Assembly: GCF_009647605.1 (NCBI RefSeq)
Contig: NZ_WJIF01000003.1
Location: 124,001 to 188,000, forward strand
DNA from: Agromyces agglutinans
GTDB taxonomy: Bacteria > Actinomycetota > Actinomycetes > Actinomycetales > Microbacteriaceae
Direction of reading: 5' to 3'
Length of the DNA stretch: 64,000 bases
Program-made: the position numbers and the translations under genes
The notes under the pieces: model-generated
The model's input: only the letters and a program-made list of their open reading frames with translations
What the model was told of the DNA's origin: nothing
Database searches by the model: none
Shown here: piece by piece, positions 17,860 to 24,891 of the stretch
Position numbering within the stretch: position 1 is the stretch's first letter
Layout of the letters: each line of letters starts with the position of its first letter

Positions 17860-18693
17860 TCAGGCCGGTGCGCCGGCCGCGGCGAGCGCCGCGCCGAGCT
17901 CCTCGTGCAACCCGGCCGGTGCCGCGAGGAGGAACTCGCCGGTCGGCGCGCCGCCGCGCGGGCCCGTCACGATCGCGCCGGCCTCGCGGGCGATGAGGGC
18001 GCCCGCGGCGTGGTCCCAGGGGCCCAGCCCGACCTCGTAGTACGCGTCGAGGCGCCCGGCGGCGACGGCGCACAGGTCGAGTGCGCACGATCCGAGCCGG
18101 CGCAGGTCGCGGATGCGCACGAGGAGGTCGGCCACGATCCGCGCCTGCCCCTCGCGGCGTTCGATCGAGTAGGCGAATCCGGTGCCGACGAGCGCGCGAT
18201 CGAGTGCGACGCTCGCGTTCACGTGCAACGGCTCGCCGCCGAGGCGGGCGCCGCCGCCGAGGGATGCCTCGAACACCTCGCCCGAGACGGGGTTCACGAC
18301 GACGCCGGCGACCGCGGTCCACGCGTCGGGTGCCGGCGGTCCCTGCACGACCGCGATGCTGATCGACCACTGCGGGATGCCGTAGAGGAAGTTCACGGTG
18401 CCGTCGATCGGATCGACGACCCAGGTCAGCCCGCTCGTGCCGGTCTGCGCCGCTCCTCCCTCCTCGCCGAGGATGCCGTCGTCGGGTCGCGCCTCGAGGA
18501 TCAGCCGGCGGATGAGCGCCTCCGTCGAGCGGTCGACGGCCGTGACGATGTCGATCGGCGTCGACTTCGTCGCCTCGACGCTCACGCCCTTTCGCCGCTC
18601 CTCGAGCGCGAAGGCGCCGGCGCGCACCGCGATGTCGCGGGCGAGGGCGAGCAGCGATTCGGGCGTCGGTACGGATGCTTCGGCGTCGGTCAT
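17860..18693 (-). CDS. inositol monophosphatase family phosphatase
   Basis: A 277-residue soluble enzyme with all the metal-dependent phosphatase signatures of the family: LGEEGG (about 79), WVVDPIDGTVNF (about 95) and, near the C-terminus, WDHAAGALIAREAGA. It dephosphorylates inositol-1-phosphate or a related sugar phosphate (histidinol-phosphate or PAP phosphatases share the fold) with Mg2+ at the DPIDG aspartates. In actinobacteria such enzymes can feed inositol to phosphatidylinositol or mycothiol. The start ATG overlaps the stop of the SRPBCC gene by 4 bases (ATGA), so the two are co-translated. The exact substrate is not determined by sequence. Confidence 0.88.
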   Translation of the reverse strand: MTDAEASVPTPESLLALARDIAVRAGAFALEERRKGVSVEATKSTPIDIVTAVDRSTEALIRRLILEARPDDGILGEEGGAAQTGTSGLTWVVDPIDGTVNFLYGIPQWSISIAVVQGPPAPDAWTAVAGVVVNPVSGEVFEASLGGGARLGGEPLHVNASVALDRALVGTGFAYSIERREGQARIVADLLVRIRDLRRLGSCALDLCAVAAGRLDAYYEVGLGPWDHAAGALIAREAGAIVTGPRGGAPTGEFLLAAPAGLHEELGAALAAAGAPA

Positions 18694-19187
18694 GCCCCAA
18701 CGCTATCGGCGTCGTCGGCGCCGGCCCCGGGCAGGCGATGCGCCGCGGCCCGGAGGTGCGCGTTCCGGCGTTCGATGAGCCGGTGCAGGTACGGACGCAG
18801 CACGAGCTCGGCGAGGCGGCCGAGTGGTCCGAGCGGTGCGGTGAACGACACCCGGTCGGTCATGTTCGTGCCGTCGCCGTCGGCGACGCACTCGTGCTCG
18901 TGCCGGAACGCGGCGAACGGTCCGCGTACCTGCTCGTCGACGAACGAGCGGGGCGGCGACATCTCGGTGATCCGGCTCGTGAGCCGCAACGGCAGGCCGA
19001 AGTGCCAGGCGCGCCAGGTGACCTCCTGTCCCTCGCCGATGAGTCCCGAGGTCACGCCGCCGACGGCGCGCTCACGCGTGCGCGCCATCGAGTCGAGGTG
19101 GAGGTCGATGCTGCGGGCGAGGTCGAACGCGTCCGGCACGGGAACGGGCAGTCGCGTGCGGCACTCGAAGGACGCGGTCACGGGCAC
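18690..19187 (-). CDS. SRPBCC-fold (polyketide cyclase/START-like) protein
   Basis: A 165-residue protein with a typical SRPBCC opening (FECRTRLPVPVPDAFDLARSIDLHL), a central RSFVDEQVRGPFAAFRHEHEC strand-turn-strand, and a long C-terminal helix (LAELVLRPYLHRLIERRNAHLRAA). This is the 'ligand-binding SRPBCC domain' pattern common in actinobacteria; the ligand is unknown. A GTG start at 19187 gives the full first strand; a GTG two codons later is equally possible. It leads the two-gene unit with the inositol-phosphatase family gene through a 4-base overlap. Confidence 0.78.
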   Translation of the reverse strand: MPVTASFECRTRLPVPVPDAFDLARSIDLHLDSMARTRERAVGGVTSGLIGEGQEVTWRAWHFGLPLRLTSRITEMSPPRSFVDEQVRGPFAAFRHEHECVADGDGTNMTDRVSFTAPLGPLGRLAELVLRPYLHRLIERRNAHLRAAAHRLPGAGADDADSVGA

Positions 19188-19251
19188 AGGCTATCCGCCG
19201 GCCTCGTGGTCCGCCCCGCAGCCGCCGCGGCCGGGAAGCTGGCATGCTGGG

Positions 19252-19569
19252 ATGGTGGGCATCCTCACCTGGAACTTCATTCGCACGGTCGAGATCGAGG
19301 ACCGTCCGCTCGCCCATCTGCGGAGCGTGGTCTTCGCGAAGCTGCGGCGCGGCGAGGCGTTCTCGTACTCGTGGGAGACGCCGCTCGAGCAGGGCAGCGG
19401 CCGTCACTCGATCTGGTTCAGCCCCGACGTGCCGGTGACGTTCGAGTTCTTCGACGGGCGGGACATCCCGCTGAACCCGCGCTGGATCCGGGAGCTCACG
19501 AAGGCGGCGAACTCCCCGGGCGGGCTCGTGCTCGTTCCCGAGCCGGAATCGAAGCCCGCGTCCGACTGA
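19252..19569 (+). CDS. DUF7882-like small protein, paralogue A
   Basis: A 105-residue protein of a short family that I know from Microbacteriaceae (some entries carry the doubtful label 'ATP-dependent DNA ligase'). Shared landmarks with the copies at 19587 and 21166 are DR-x-LAH-x3-V-x2-AKLRR-x-E-x-F near residue 17-37, an isolated W-x2-P, an N-x2-W-x3-L helix, and a final VPEP. There are no Cys, no membrane helix and no catalytic motif. The ATG at 19252 is followed by GTG-GGC, and most relatives begin at that Met-Gly, so the true start may be 19255. The function is unknown. Confidence 0.72.
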   Translation: MVGILTWNFIRTVEIEDRPLAHLRSVVFAKLRRGEAFSYSWETPLEQGSGRHSIWFSPDVPVTFEFFDGRDIPLNPRWIRELTKAANSPGGLVLVPEPESKPASD

Positions 19570-19586
19570 CGGCGTCGACCGCCGGC

Positions 19587-19898
19587 TCAGCCCTCCGAGC
19601 CCGGTGGCTCGGGGACGATCGTGAGGCCTCCGGCCGAGTTCGCCGATCGGTTGAGCGCCTGCACCCACGCGGAGTTCAGCCGCGGCGCTCGACCGCCGAA
19701 GTACTCGAACGCGACCGGGATCGACGGCGACAACCAGACCGAGGTCCGGCCGAACCCGCTCGCCGACGAGGATTCCGTCCAGGTGAATGCGAACGGCTCG
19801 CCGCGACGGAGCTTGGCCCAGATGACCGCCTGCAGGTGCGCGAGCACGCGGTCGTCGAACGAGACGACCAGCTTGGAGTCGTAGGTGAGGGTGCCCAT
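19587..19898 (-). CDS. DUF7882-like small protein, paralogue B
   Basis: A 103-residue paralogue of the 19252 and 21166 proteins. It starts MGTLTYDSKLVVSFDDR and carries LAHLQAVIWAKLRRGEPF, SVWLSPSIPVAFEYF, the N-x2-W helix and a VPEP tail. The ATG at 19898 fits the family start; the long in-frame upstream extension is basic and unlike the family. It converges with paralogue A across 17 bases. No clear Shine-Dalgarno is seen, so translation may be leaderless or weak. The function is unknown. Confidence 0.72.
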   Translation of the reverse strand: MGTLTYDSKLVVSFDDRVLAHLQAVIWAKLRRGEPFAFTWTESSSASGFGRTSVWLSPSIPVAFEYFGGRAPRLNSAWVQALNRSANSAGGLTIVPEPPGSEG

Positions 19899-20074
19899 CA
19901 CGGGAAAGGATATCGGCTCCCGACCGACCGAGCGGTGCGGCGAGCGCGCGCCGTCGTCGGTGGCTGCGGCATCGCCGTCGGGGGGCACGGCGAGCGCGCG
20001 GCGCGGAGTATACGCCCCGGACCTGTGTCGGCAGGCGGATTGCACGAAGGGCTTGACAACGTGATTCTGGATGC

Positions 20075-20854
20075 ATGGAACCCGGTGCATCGAACCCGAC
20101 GACCGACGGATGGGTCGCCGAACTCCGGCGTGCCGTCGACCGCGGCGAGCTCGTCGCGTACTTCCAGCCCGAGTACGACCTGGCATCCGGCAGACCGGTC
20201 GCCTTCGAGGCGCTGTGCCGATGGTTGCATCCCGATCGGGGCGTGATCATGCCCGACCGGTTCATCCCCGTCGCCGAGGTCTCAGGCCTGCTGGGCGACC
20301 TTGGGCGCGCCATTCTCGACCAGTCGGGGCGCCGAGCCGCCGAATGGCACCGGCGCGGACTGCGAATGGGCATCGCGGTCAACATCTCGCCGTCGCAGCT
20401 TCGACCCGCCTTCGTCGAGGCCATGCTGAAGATCGTGCGCCGCCTCGACCTGCCCCGCTGGACGGTCACGGCCGAGATCACCGAGACGCCGGCGCTGCAG
20501 GAGTCCTGCGAGGAGTACCAGGCCATGCAGTCGCTGATCGATGGAGGCGTGGGCGTCTCGATCGACGACTTCGGCGCCGGCTTCACCTCGGTCGAGGGCA
20601 TGCGGAAGATCCCCTTCACCGAGGTGAAGATCGACCGCTCGCTGATGCGCGACGCGAGCCCTGCGGCCGACGAGCTCGTGGCGCGTTGCGTCGAGCTCGC
20701 GCGGGAGCGGTCGGCCGTCGTCGTGGCCGAGGGCGTCGAGACCTCGGCGGACCTCGAGCGCGCGAAGCGCTGGCGGTGCGATCGCGCGCAGGGGTACTAC
20801 TACTCGCCGGCCGTGGCCGCGGAAGACCTGGAGCCGCTGCTCGCCTCGGCCTGA
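20075..20854 (+). CDS. EAL-domain cyclic di-GMP phosphodiesterase
   Basis: A 259-residue protein that is essentially a stand-alone EAL domain with a 15-residue lead. The catalytic and metal residues are in place: the signature FEALCRW (E45), NISPSQL, EITET, DDFGAGF, KIDRS, AEGVET and QGYYYS. It should therefore cleave c-di-GMP to pGpG. There is no sensor domain or membrane segment, so its activity must be set by expression, a partner or localisation. The nearby bacteriophytochrome with an intact GGDEF domain (21519-23447) is the obvious antagonist. The ribosome binding site is weak. Confidence 0.9.
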   Translation: MEPGASNPTTDGWVAELRRAVDRGELVAYFQPEYDLASGRPVAFEALCRWLHPDRGVIMPDRFIPVAEVSGLLGDLGRAILDQSGRRAAEWHRRGLRMGIAVNISPSQLRPAFVEAMLKIVRRLDLPRWTVTAEITETPALQESCEEYQAMQSLIDGGVGVSIDDFGAGFTSVEGMRKIPFTEVKIDRSLMRDASPAADELVARCVELARERSAVVVAEGVETSADLERAKRWRCDRAQGYYYSPAVAAEDLEPLLASA

Positions 20855-20864
20855 GGCGCCCGGG

Positions 20865-21131
20865 TCAGAGCCCGAACTCCTCGTCGGCGCCGCCGGCCGA
20901 CTTGTCGTCGCCGCGATCGCCGAGGTCGCCGCCGACGTCGATCTGCGACCAGGTCACGGGCATGCCCGGCGAGAAGAGGATGTCGATGCCGGGGCCGCCG
21001 CGCAGCGGCGGGATGTTCACGTACCCGCCTCCGGCGCGGATGGCCTCGAGGATCTGCTGCTTGAGCCCGGTCACGGGGTCGGGCAGGAAGTAATCGCGTC
21101 CGTCTACGGTCAGTCGGTGTACGAGGGTCAC
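20865..21131 (-). CDS. small hypothetical protein
   Basis: An 88-residue soluble protein starting MTLVHRLTVDGRDYFL. A helix (DPVTGLKQQILEAIRAGGG) is followed by two beta strands (YVNIPPLRG, GIDILFSPGMPVTW) and an acidic Asp/Gly tail. I do not recognise a named family. It starts with GTG at 21131, 34 bp from and divergent to the third DUF7882-like paralogue, and converges with the EAL gene. Its small size and its place among the paralogues suggest it belongs to the same functional set, but nothing in the sequence shows the role. Confidence 0.6.
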   Translation of the reverse strand: MTLVHRLTVDGRDYFLPDPVTGLKQQILEAIRAGGGYVNIPPLRGGPGIDILFSPGMPVTWSQIDVGGDLGDRGDDKSAGGADEEFGL

Positions 21132-21165
21132 GGCTTCAGGCTATCGCGAGCGTAGGATCGTTTCG

Positions 21166-21459
21166 ATGGGACACCTCCACTACGGCTCGCCGCCCGCCTC
21201 GTTCGAACTCCCCGATCGCACGCTCGCGCACATCGAGTTCGTCGTGCTCGCGAAGCTGCGCCGCAAGGAGAGCTTCGCGCTCTCCATCGACGGCGGCTCG
21301 GGCGGCCGCCAGCAGATCTGGATCAACCCGGCCGCGACGCTGCGGTTCGAGTTCGACGCCGACGTGGGCGACATCAACCGGCTCTGGCTCGAGGAGCTCA
21401 TCGAATCCGCGAATGGCGCGGCTGGCATGCGCCTCGTGCCCGAGCCGAAGGCCGGCTGA
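21166..21459 (+). CDS. DUF7882-like small protein, paralogue C
   Basis: A 97-residue paralogue, the most divergent of the three. It begins MGHLHYGSPPASFELPDR, followed by LAHIEFVVLAKLRRKESF, then QQIWINPAATLRFEF, WLEELIESAN and a VPEP tail. It keeps the DR-x-LAH and AKLRR-x-E-x-F landmarks. It converges with the bacteriophytochrome gene (60-bp gap). The function is unknown; retention of three divergent copies within 2.2 kb is notable. Confidence 0.72.
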   Translation: MGHLHYGSPPASFELPDRTLAHIEFVVLAKLRRKESFALSIDGGSGGRQQIWINPAATLRFEFDADVGDINRLWLEELIESANGAAGMRLVPEPKAG

Positions 21460-21518
21460 CCCGACCCCGACTCGGCTCGGCCACGCCGCCGAGCCGTCCG
21501 GTTGTTCGAAGGCCTCCC

Positions 21519-23447
21519 TCAGTGCGAGACCCGGTTGCGCCCGGCGTGCTTCGCCCGGTACATCGCCGCATCGGCGGCCTCGAGCAGCCCCGCTCGCGGC
21601 GAACCCGGCTCCGCCACGACGATGCCGCACGACGCGGTGACCGACAGCAGCACCTGTCCGGTGGCGATCGGCGCGGCGATCGCGCGGACCATCCGATCGG
21701 CGACCGCCTCGACGTCCTCGTCGATCACGCCGTCGAGCAGCACCACGAACTCGTCGCCGCCGAGGCGCACGACGACGTCCTGCTCGCGGGAGTGCGTGAC
21801 GAGTCGGTTCGCGACCTCGAGGATGACGGCGTCGCCGACGTCGTGCCCGTGCCGGTCGTTGACGCTCTTGAAGTCGTCGAGGTCGACGAACAGCACGCCC
21901 TTGCCCGCCTCGCCGACCGGGCCCCGGGTCGCGAGCCGCTCGACGAGGTAGCGGCGGTTGTAGAGGCCCGTGAGCGCGTCGCGCATCGCGAGCTCCGCGA
22001 GCTGCGCCTCTGCCCGGCGCTGCAGGGCGATCTCGAGTTCGTGGCCGAGTTCGGCGGCCTCCTCGACGACCGTGCCCCACGGCTCGCTGCGACCTCGCAC
22101 GGTGCGCTGCCACGCCGAGAACGAGGTGCGCGGCGAGAGTTCGCCGGCGCGGGACGCCCCGCCGGGGTCGCCGAGCCACGAGATCTCCCGCGAGACCTCG
22201 CCGCGGAAGAACACGAGGACTTCGCCGGCGTCGGTCAGCGGGACCACGAGCAGCCCGGCGACGCCGGGGAGCAGTTGCGCGACGTCGGGCCGGTCGACCG
22301 AGAGCGCCTCTGAGACGAACGGCCCGCCGCCGAGTCGCTCGAGCGCCCGGAGCACGGCCCCGAGCGGAGGCACCTCCCCGCCCGAACGCGACGTGTCGCC
22401 GATGCGCACGAGCACGCCGTCGGCGGGCACGAGGTCGAGCACGGTCTGGCTGCCGCTCAGCAGGGCCGCGTGGATGTCGTCGGAACCGTACAGCGGTGCC
22501 AGCAGCTCGGCACGCCGTTCGCGCACTTCGACCATGTGACGGAGCCTGGCGATCTCACCCATCGACCCGATCTGCAGGGCGATCTGGCCGGCGAGCACCT
22601 CGAGCGCACGGCGCAGCAGCACCGGCAGGCGCCGCTCGGTGCGGTGCGCGCAGGTGATCATGCCGATGAGCCGGCCGTGCTCCACGAGGGAGAGCGAGAA
22701 TGTCGAGGCCTGGCCCATGTTCCGCATGTACTGCAGATGGTAGGGCGACACGCTGCGCAGCTCGGCGTCGGAGAGGTCGACGGTGCGCGCGTCGCCCTCG
22801 AGCGCGACCAACGGGATGCCCGGATCGGTCGTGCTGGCGATCATGCGCCCGACCTTGGAGATGTAGAGGGCACGCGCCTGGGGCGGGATGTCGGATGCCG
22901 GGAAGTGCAGGCCGAGGTAGGGCTCGAGATCCGGCGCGTGCTCGTCGGCGACGATCTCGCCGTGCCCGTCGTCGTGGAAGTGGTAGACCATGACGCGGTC
23001 GAATCCGGTGATGTCGCGGATCTCCGCCGCGGCCATGGTGCGCAGCTCGTCGATCGAGGTCGTGGTCGCGACGCGCATGATGGCCCCGACCACCGCGGTG
23101 CGGGCGTACTCGTTGCCCTCGGGCACGGGCTCGATCTCGACGAGGGTGAGGCCGTCGGCCCGGTGCACGATGGCGTCGGATGCGACGCCCTCCCAGGTGA
23201 TGCGGACGGGGTCGACGGCCCGGCCCGTGCGAACGGCGTACTCGAGTTCGGCGTTGCCGATGTCGAGCACGGGTTGGCCGAGCCAGCGGGCGGCGTTCTC
23301 GCTGGCGACGGCGATGACGCCCGTCTGGTCGATGCCGAGGAGGGTGCCGTGGCCCTGGATGGACCCGGGGGTGCGGATGGGCTCCTTCGCGCACTCGGCG
23401 AGGCGGCGGAGCTCGTCGGGATCGAGGGCGAGTTCGGCGGGATCCAC
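21519..23447 (-). CDS. bacteriophytochrome with diguanylate cyclase output (PAS-GAF-PHY-GGDEF)
   Basis: A 642-residue red/far-red sensor. Cys19 sits just before EPIRTPGSIQGHG, the position of the biliverdin-binding Cys of bacteriophytochromes. The GAF domain has FHDDGHGEIVADEH, DLEPYLGLHFPASDIPPQAR and SPYHLQYMRNMG with the chromophore His. The PHY region has the tongue motifs SWLGDP and PRTSF. The output domain has GGDEF at about 563-567 and an I-site RxxD (REQD) five residues ahead, so it should make c-di-GMP with product inhibition. The start at 23447 (GTG, GGAG 5 bases ahead) is chosen because longer reading runs into the terminator and tRNA-Tyr. No heme oxygenase for biliverdin is in the window. 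The EAL gene nearby would degrade its product. Confidence 0.93.
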   Translation of the reverse strand: MDPAELALDPDELRRLAECAKEPIRTPGSIQGHGTLLGIDQTGVIAVASENAARWLGQPVLDIGNAELEYAVRTGRAVDPVRITWEGVASDAIVHRADGLTLVEIEPVPEGNEYARTAVVGAIMRVATTTSIDELRTMAAAEIRDITGFDRVMVYHFHDDGHGEIVADEHAPDLEPYLGLHFPASDIPPQARALYISKVGRMIASTTDPGIPLVALEGDARTVDLSDAELRSVSPYHLQYMRNMGQASTFSLSLVEHGRLIGMITCAHRTERRLPVLLRRALEVLAGQIALQIGSMGEIARLRHMVEVRERRAELLAPLYGSDDIHAALLSGSQTVLDLVPADGVLVRIGDTSRSGGEVPPLGAVLRALERLGGGPFVSEALSVDRPDVAQLLPGVAGLLVVPLTDAGEVLVFFRGEVSREISWLGDPGGASRAGELSPRTSFSAWQRTVRGRSEPWGTVVEEAAELGHELEIALQRRAEAQLAELAMRDALTGLYNRRYLVERLATRGPVGEAGKGVLFVDLDDFKSVNDRHGHDVGDAVILEVANRLVTHSREQDVVVRLGGDEFVVLLDGVIDEDVEAVADRMVRAIAAPIATGQVLLSVTASCGIVVAEPGSPRAGLLEAADAAMYRAKHAGRNRVSH

Positions 23448-23540
23448 GGGCACTCCGTCTGTCAGCGGGTCGGGTCGCCGGGGCGGAGCGCGTCCTTCAC
23501 GGCATCGTATGCCGTGGCGAACCTCTCCCGCGGACGGCGG

Positions 23541-23563
23541 AAGCCCCGGAAGAACCGGGGCTT
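23541..23563 (-). terminator. tRNA-Tyr terminator hairpin
   Basis: AAGCCCCGG-AAGAA-CCGGGGCTT is a perfect 9-bp stem located 5 bases past the tRNA 3' end in its direction of transcription. It separates the tRNA from the phytochrome gene. Confidence 0.7.
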
Positions 23564-23567
23564 CGGG

Positions 23568-23649
23568 TGGCGAGTGAGGGATTCGAACCCCCGAATGCAA
23601 TGCAGTCTGATTTACAGTCAGATCCCTTTGGCCGCTTGGGTAACTCGCC
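23568..23649 (-). tRNA. tRNA-Tyr (GTA anticodon)
   Basis: A class II tRNA of 82 bases with acceptor pairs GGCGAGT/ACTCGCC, D-loop CCAAGCGGCCAAA, anticodon stem TCTGA/TCAGA around the loop CTGTAAA (anticodon GTA), a variable arm, and T-loop TTCGAAT. The discriminator is A and CCA is not encoded, as usual for actinobacteria. No integrase or duplicated 3' end is seen beside it. Confidence 0.95.
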
Positions 23650-23721
23650 ATCGCACCCGACCACGTTCTGCACACAACCGGGGGCTGAACAAGAATACCC
23701 GCCGACCCTCGAACCGCGAAA

Positions 23722-24774
23722 TCAGCGGGATGCCCCGGTGGGGGCGGAATCCGGGCCCGCTTCCGAGTCCGCCGCGCGGGGCACCGCGACCGATTCGCGG
23801 GTCACGAGCCGGACGCCGAGTTCGACCTCGTCGGGCGCCGCCTCGCCGTCGATCTCGCCGAGCAGCATGCGCGTGGCGACGGCGACCTTCTCCGCGAGAT
23901 CCTGGGCGACGGTCGTGAGCCGCGGTCGCACGAACTGGCCGAGGTCGAGGTCGTCGAAGCCGACGACGGACACCTCGCCGGGTACCGACGCGCCGGCGTC
24001 GAGAAGGCCGGCCATGATGCCGACGGCGAGCACGTCGGCGGTCGCGAAGACGGCGGTGACGGCGGGATGCTCCGCGCGCAGGGCCCGCCCGAGGGCGAGG
24101 CCGTCCTCGTAGGTCGTATTGACGGCGACGACCTCGGCCGTGGCATCCGTCACCGCGTCGACGGCGGCGCGGAAACCGTCGTGGCGGCGCCGGACGACGC
24201 CGCTGTCGCCGAACGCGGGCCCGGCGAAGAGGAGTCGGCGATGGCCGTGCTCGAGGAGGTGGCGTGCGGCGAGGCCGCCGCCGCCGAAGTCGTCGCTGCG
24301 CACGCCCGTGGCGCGGGGATTGAGCGAGTAGCTGTCGATGGCGAGCAGGGGCCCGCCCTCGGCGGGCAGGGCATCGATCTCGGCGTCGAGGAATCCGAGG
24401 AGCACCGCGCCGTCGAGACCCCATTCGCGCACGGCCTCGCCGACCTCGGCGGGCTCGGTGATACCCCGCAGCAGCACGTGGTAGCCGGCCTGGCGGAGCT
24501 GGCGCTCCATACCGCCGATGACGGCGACGTGGTGCGGGCTCATGGTGAGCATGTCGCCCTCGGCGACGGGAACGAGCACGCCGACGGTGCGCGATCGGCT
24601 CGCCGCGAGGCTGCGCGCCGACGCGTTGGCGACGTAGCCGCGGCGGTCGACGATGCCGCGCACGCGTTCGATCGTGGCCGGCGACACGCGCGCGGTCTTG
24701 CCGTTCACGACGTTCGACACGGTCATCAGGCTGACGCCCGCCTCCTCGGCGATGTCCTTCAGCGTGACCGCCAT
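23722..24774 (-). CDS. LacI-family transcriptional repressor of the adjacent GH13 locus
   Basis: A 350-residue repressor. The N-terminal helix-turn-helix reads AVTLKDIAEEAGVSLMTVSNVVNG, followed by the hinge region (YVANASARSLAASRS) and a periplasmic-binding-protein-like sugar-sensing domain of about 280 residues (VGVLVPVAEG, then VVGFDDLDLGQFV). I chose 24774 as start because GGGAGG lies 5-6 bases ahead and the HTH begins at once. It is divergent from the GH13 gene at 24892, and a 16-bp palindrome at 24853-24868 in between is the likely operator for both. The inducer is probably a glucoside or oligosaccharide handled by the neighbouring enzyme and binding protein. Confidence 0.92.
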   Translation of the reverse strand: MAVTLKDIAEEAGVSLMTVSNVVNGKTARVSPATIERVRGIVDRRGYVANASARSLAASRSRTVGVLVPVAEGDMLTMSPHHVAVIGGMERQLRQAGYHVLLRGITEPAEVGEAVREWGLDGAVLLGFLDAEIDALPAEGGPLLAIDSYSLNPRATGVRSDDFGGGGLAARHLLEHGHRRLLFAGPAFGDSGVVRRRHDGFRAAVDAVTDATAEVVAVNTTYEDGLALGRALRAEHPAVTAVFATADVLAVGIMAGLLDAGASVPGEVSVVGFDDLDLGQFVRPRLTTVAQDLAEKVAVATRMLLGEIDGEAAPDEVELGVRLVTRESVAVPRAADSEAGPDSAPTGASR

Positions 24775-24809
24775 CGATGCCTCCCGTCGGATCAGTGTAA
24801 GGGCGGCGC

Positions 24810-24839
24810 TTGACATCGCGACGATCGTGGCCGTACGCT
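24810..24839 (+). promoter_or_regulatory. promoter of the GH13/binding-protein operon
   Basis: TTGACA at 24810-24815, 18 bases, then TACGCT at 24834-24839. The -35 box matches the consensus exactly; the -10 box is weaker. The palindromic operator starts 14 bases downstream. Confidence 0.5.
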
Positions 24840-24852
24840 CCCCAACCAGATT

Positions 24853-24868
24853 GGTATAGCGCTAAACC
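24853..24868. promoter_or_regulatory. LacI-type operator, divergent lacI/GH13 region
   Basis: GGTATAGCGCTAAACC is a 16-bp palindrome with only one mismatched pair, centred on CG like most LacI-family sites. It lies just after the putative transcription start of the GH13 gene. It differs in sequence from the TGCAAGCGTTTGCA sites, so it should answer to a different repressor, most simply the one encoded at 23722-24774. Confidence 0.7.
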
Positions 24869-24891
24869 TAGCGCATGCCGGAGAGGACTCC

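Noticed and set aside
17845-19251. Long plus-strand open frame opposite the inositol-phosphatase and SRPBCC genes
   Set aside because: It mirrors the third-position GC bias of the minus-strand genes, is Arg/Asp-rich without domains, and only its last 105 codons (from 19252) match a real family.
20053-20080. TTGACA promoter for the EAL gene
   Set aside because: The hexamer is present at 20053-20058, but a -10 box at normal spacing would fall at or after the start codon and nothing there resembles one.
23448-23675. N-terminal extension of the bacteriophytochrome
   Set aside because: The extension would translate through the tRNA-Tyr and its terminator. The GTG at 23447 has a proper ribosome binding site and the biliverdin Cys lies 19 residues on.
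23568-23721. tRNA-Tyr as an integration site
   Set aside because: No integrase, no direct repeat of the tRNA 3' end and no change in base composition on either side.
24853-24868. Treating all LacI-type sites in the window as one regulon
   Set aside because: GGTATAGCGCTAAACC shares only the central CG with the TGCAAGCGTTTGCA sites, and it has its own adjacent lacI gene.
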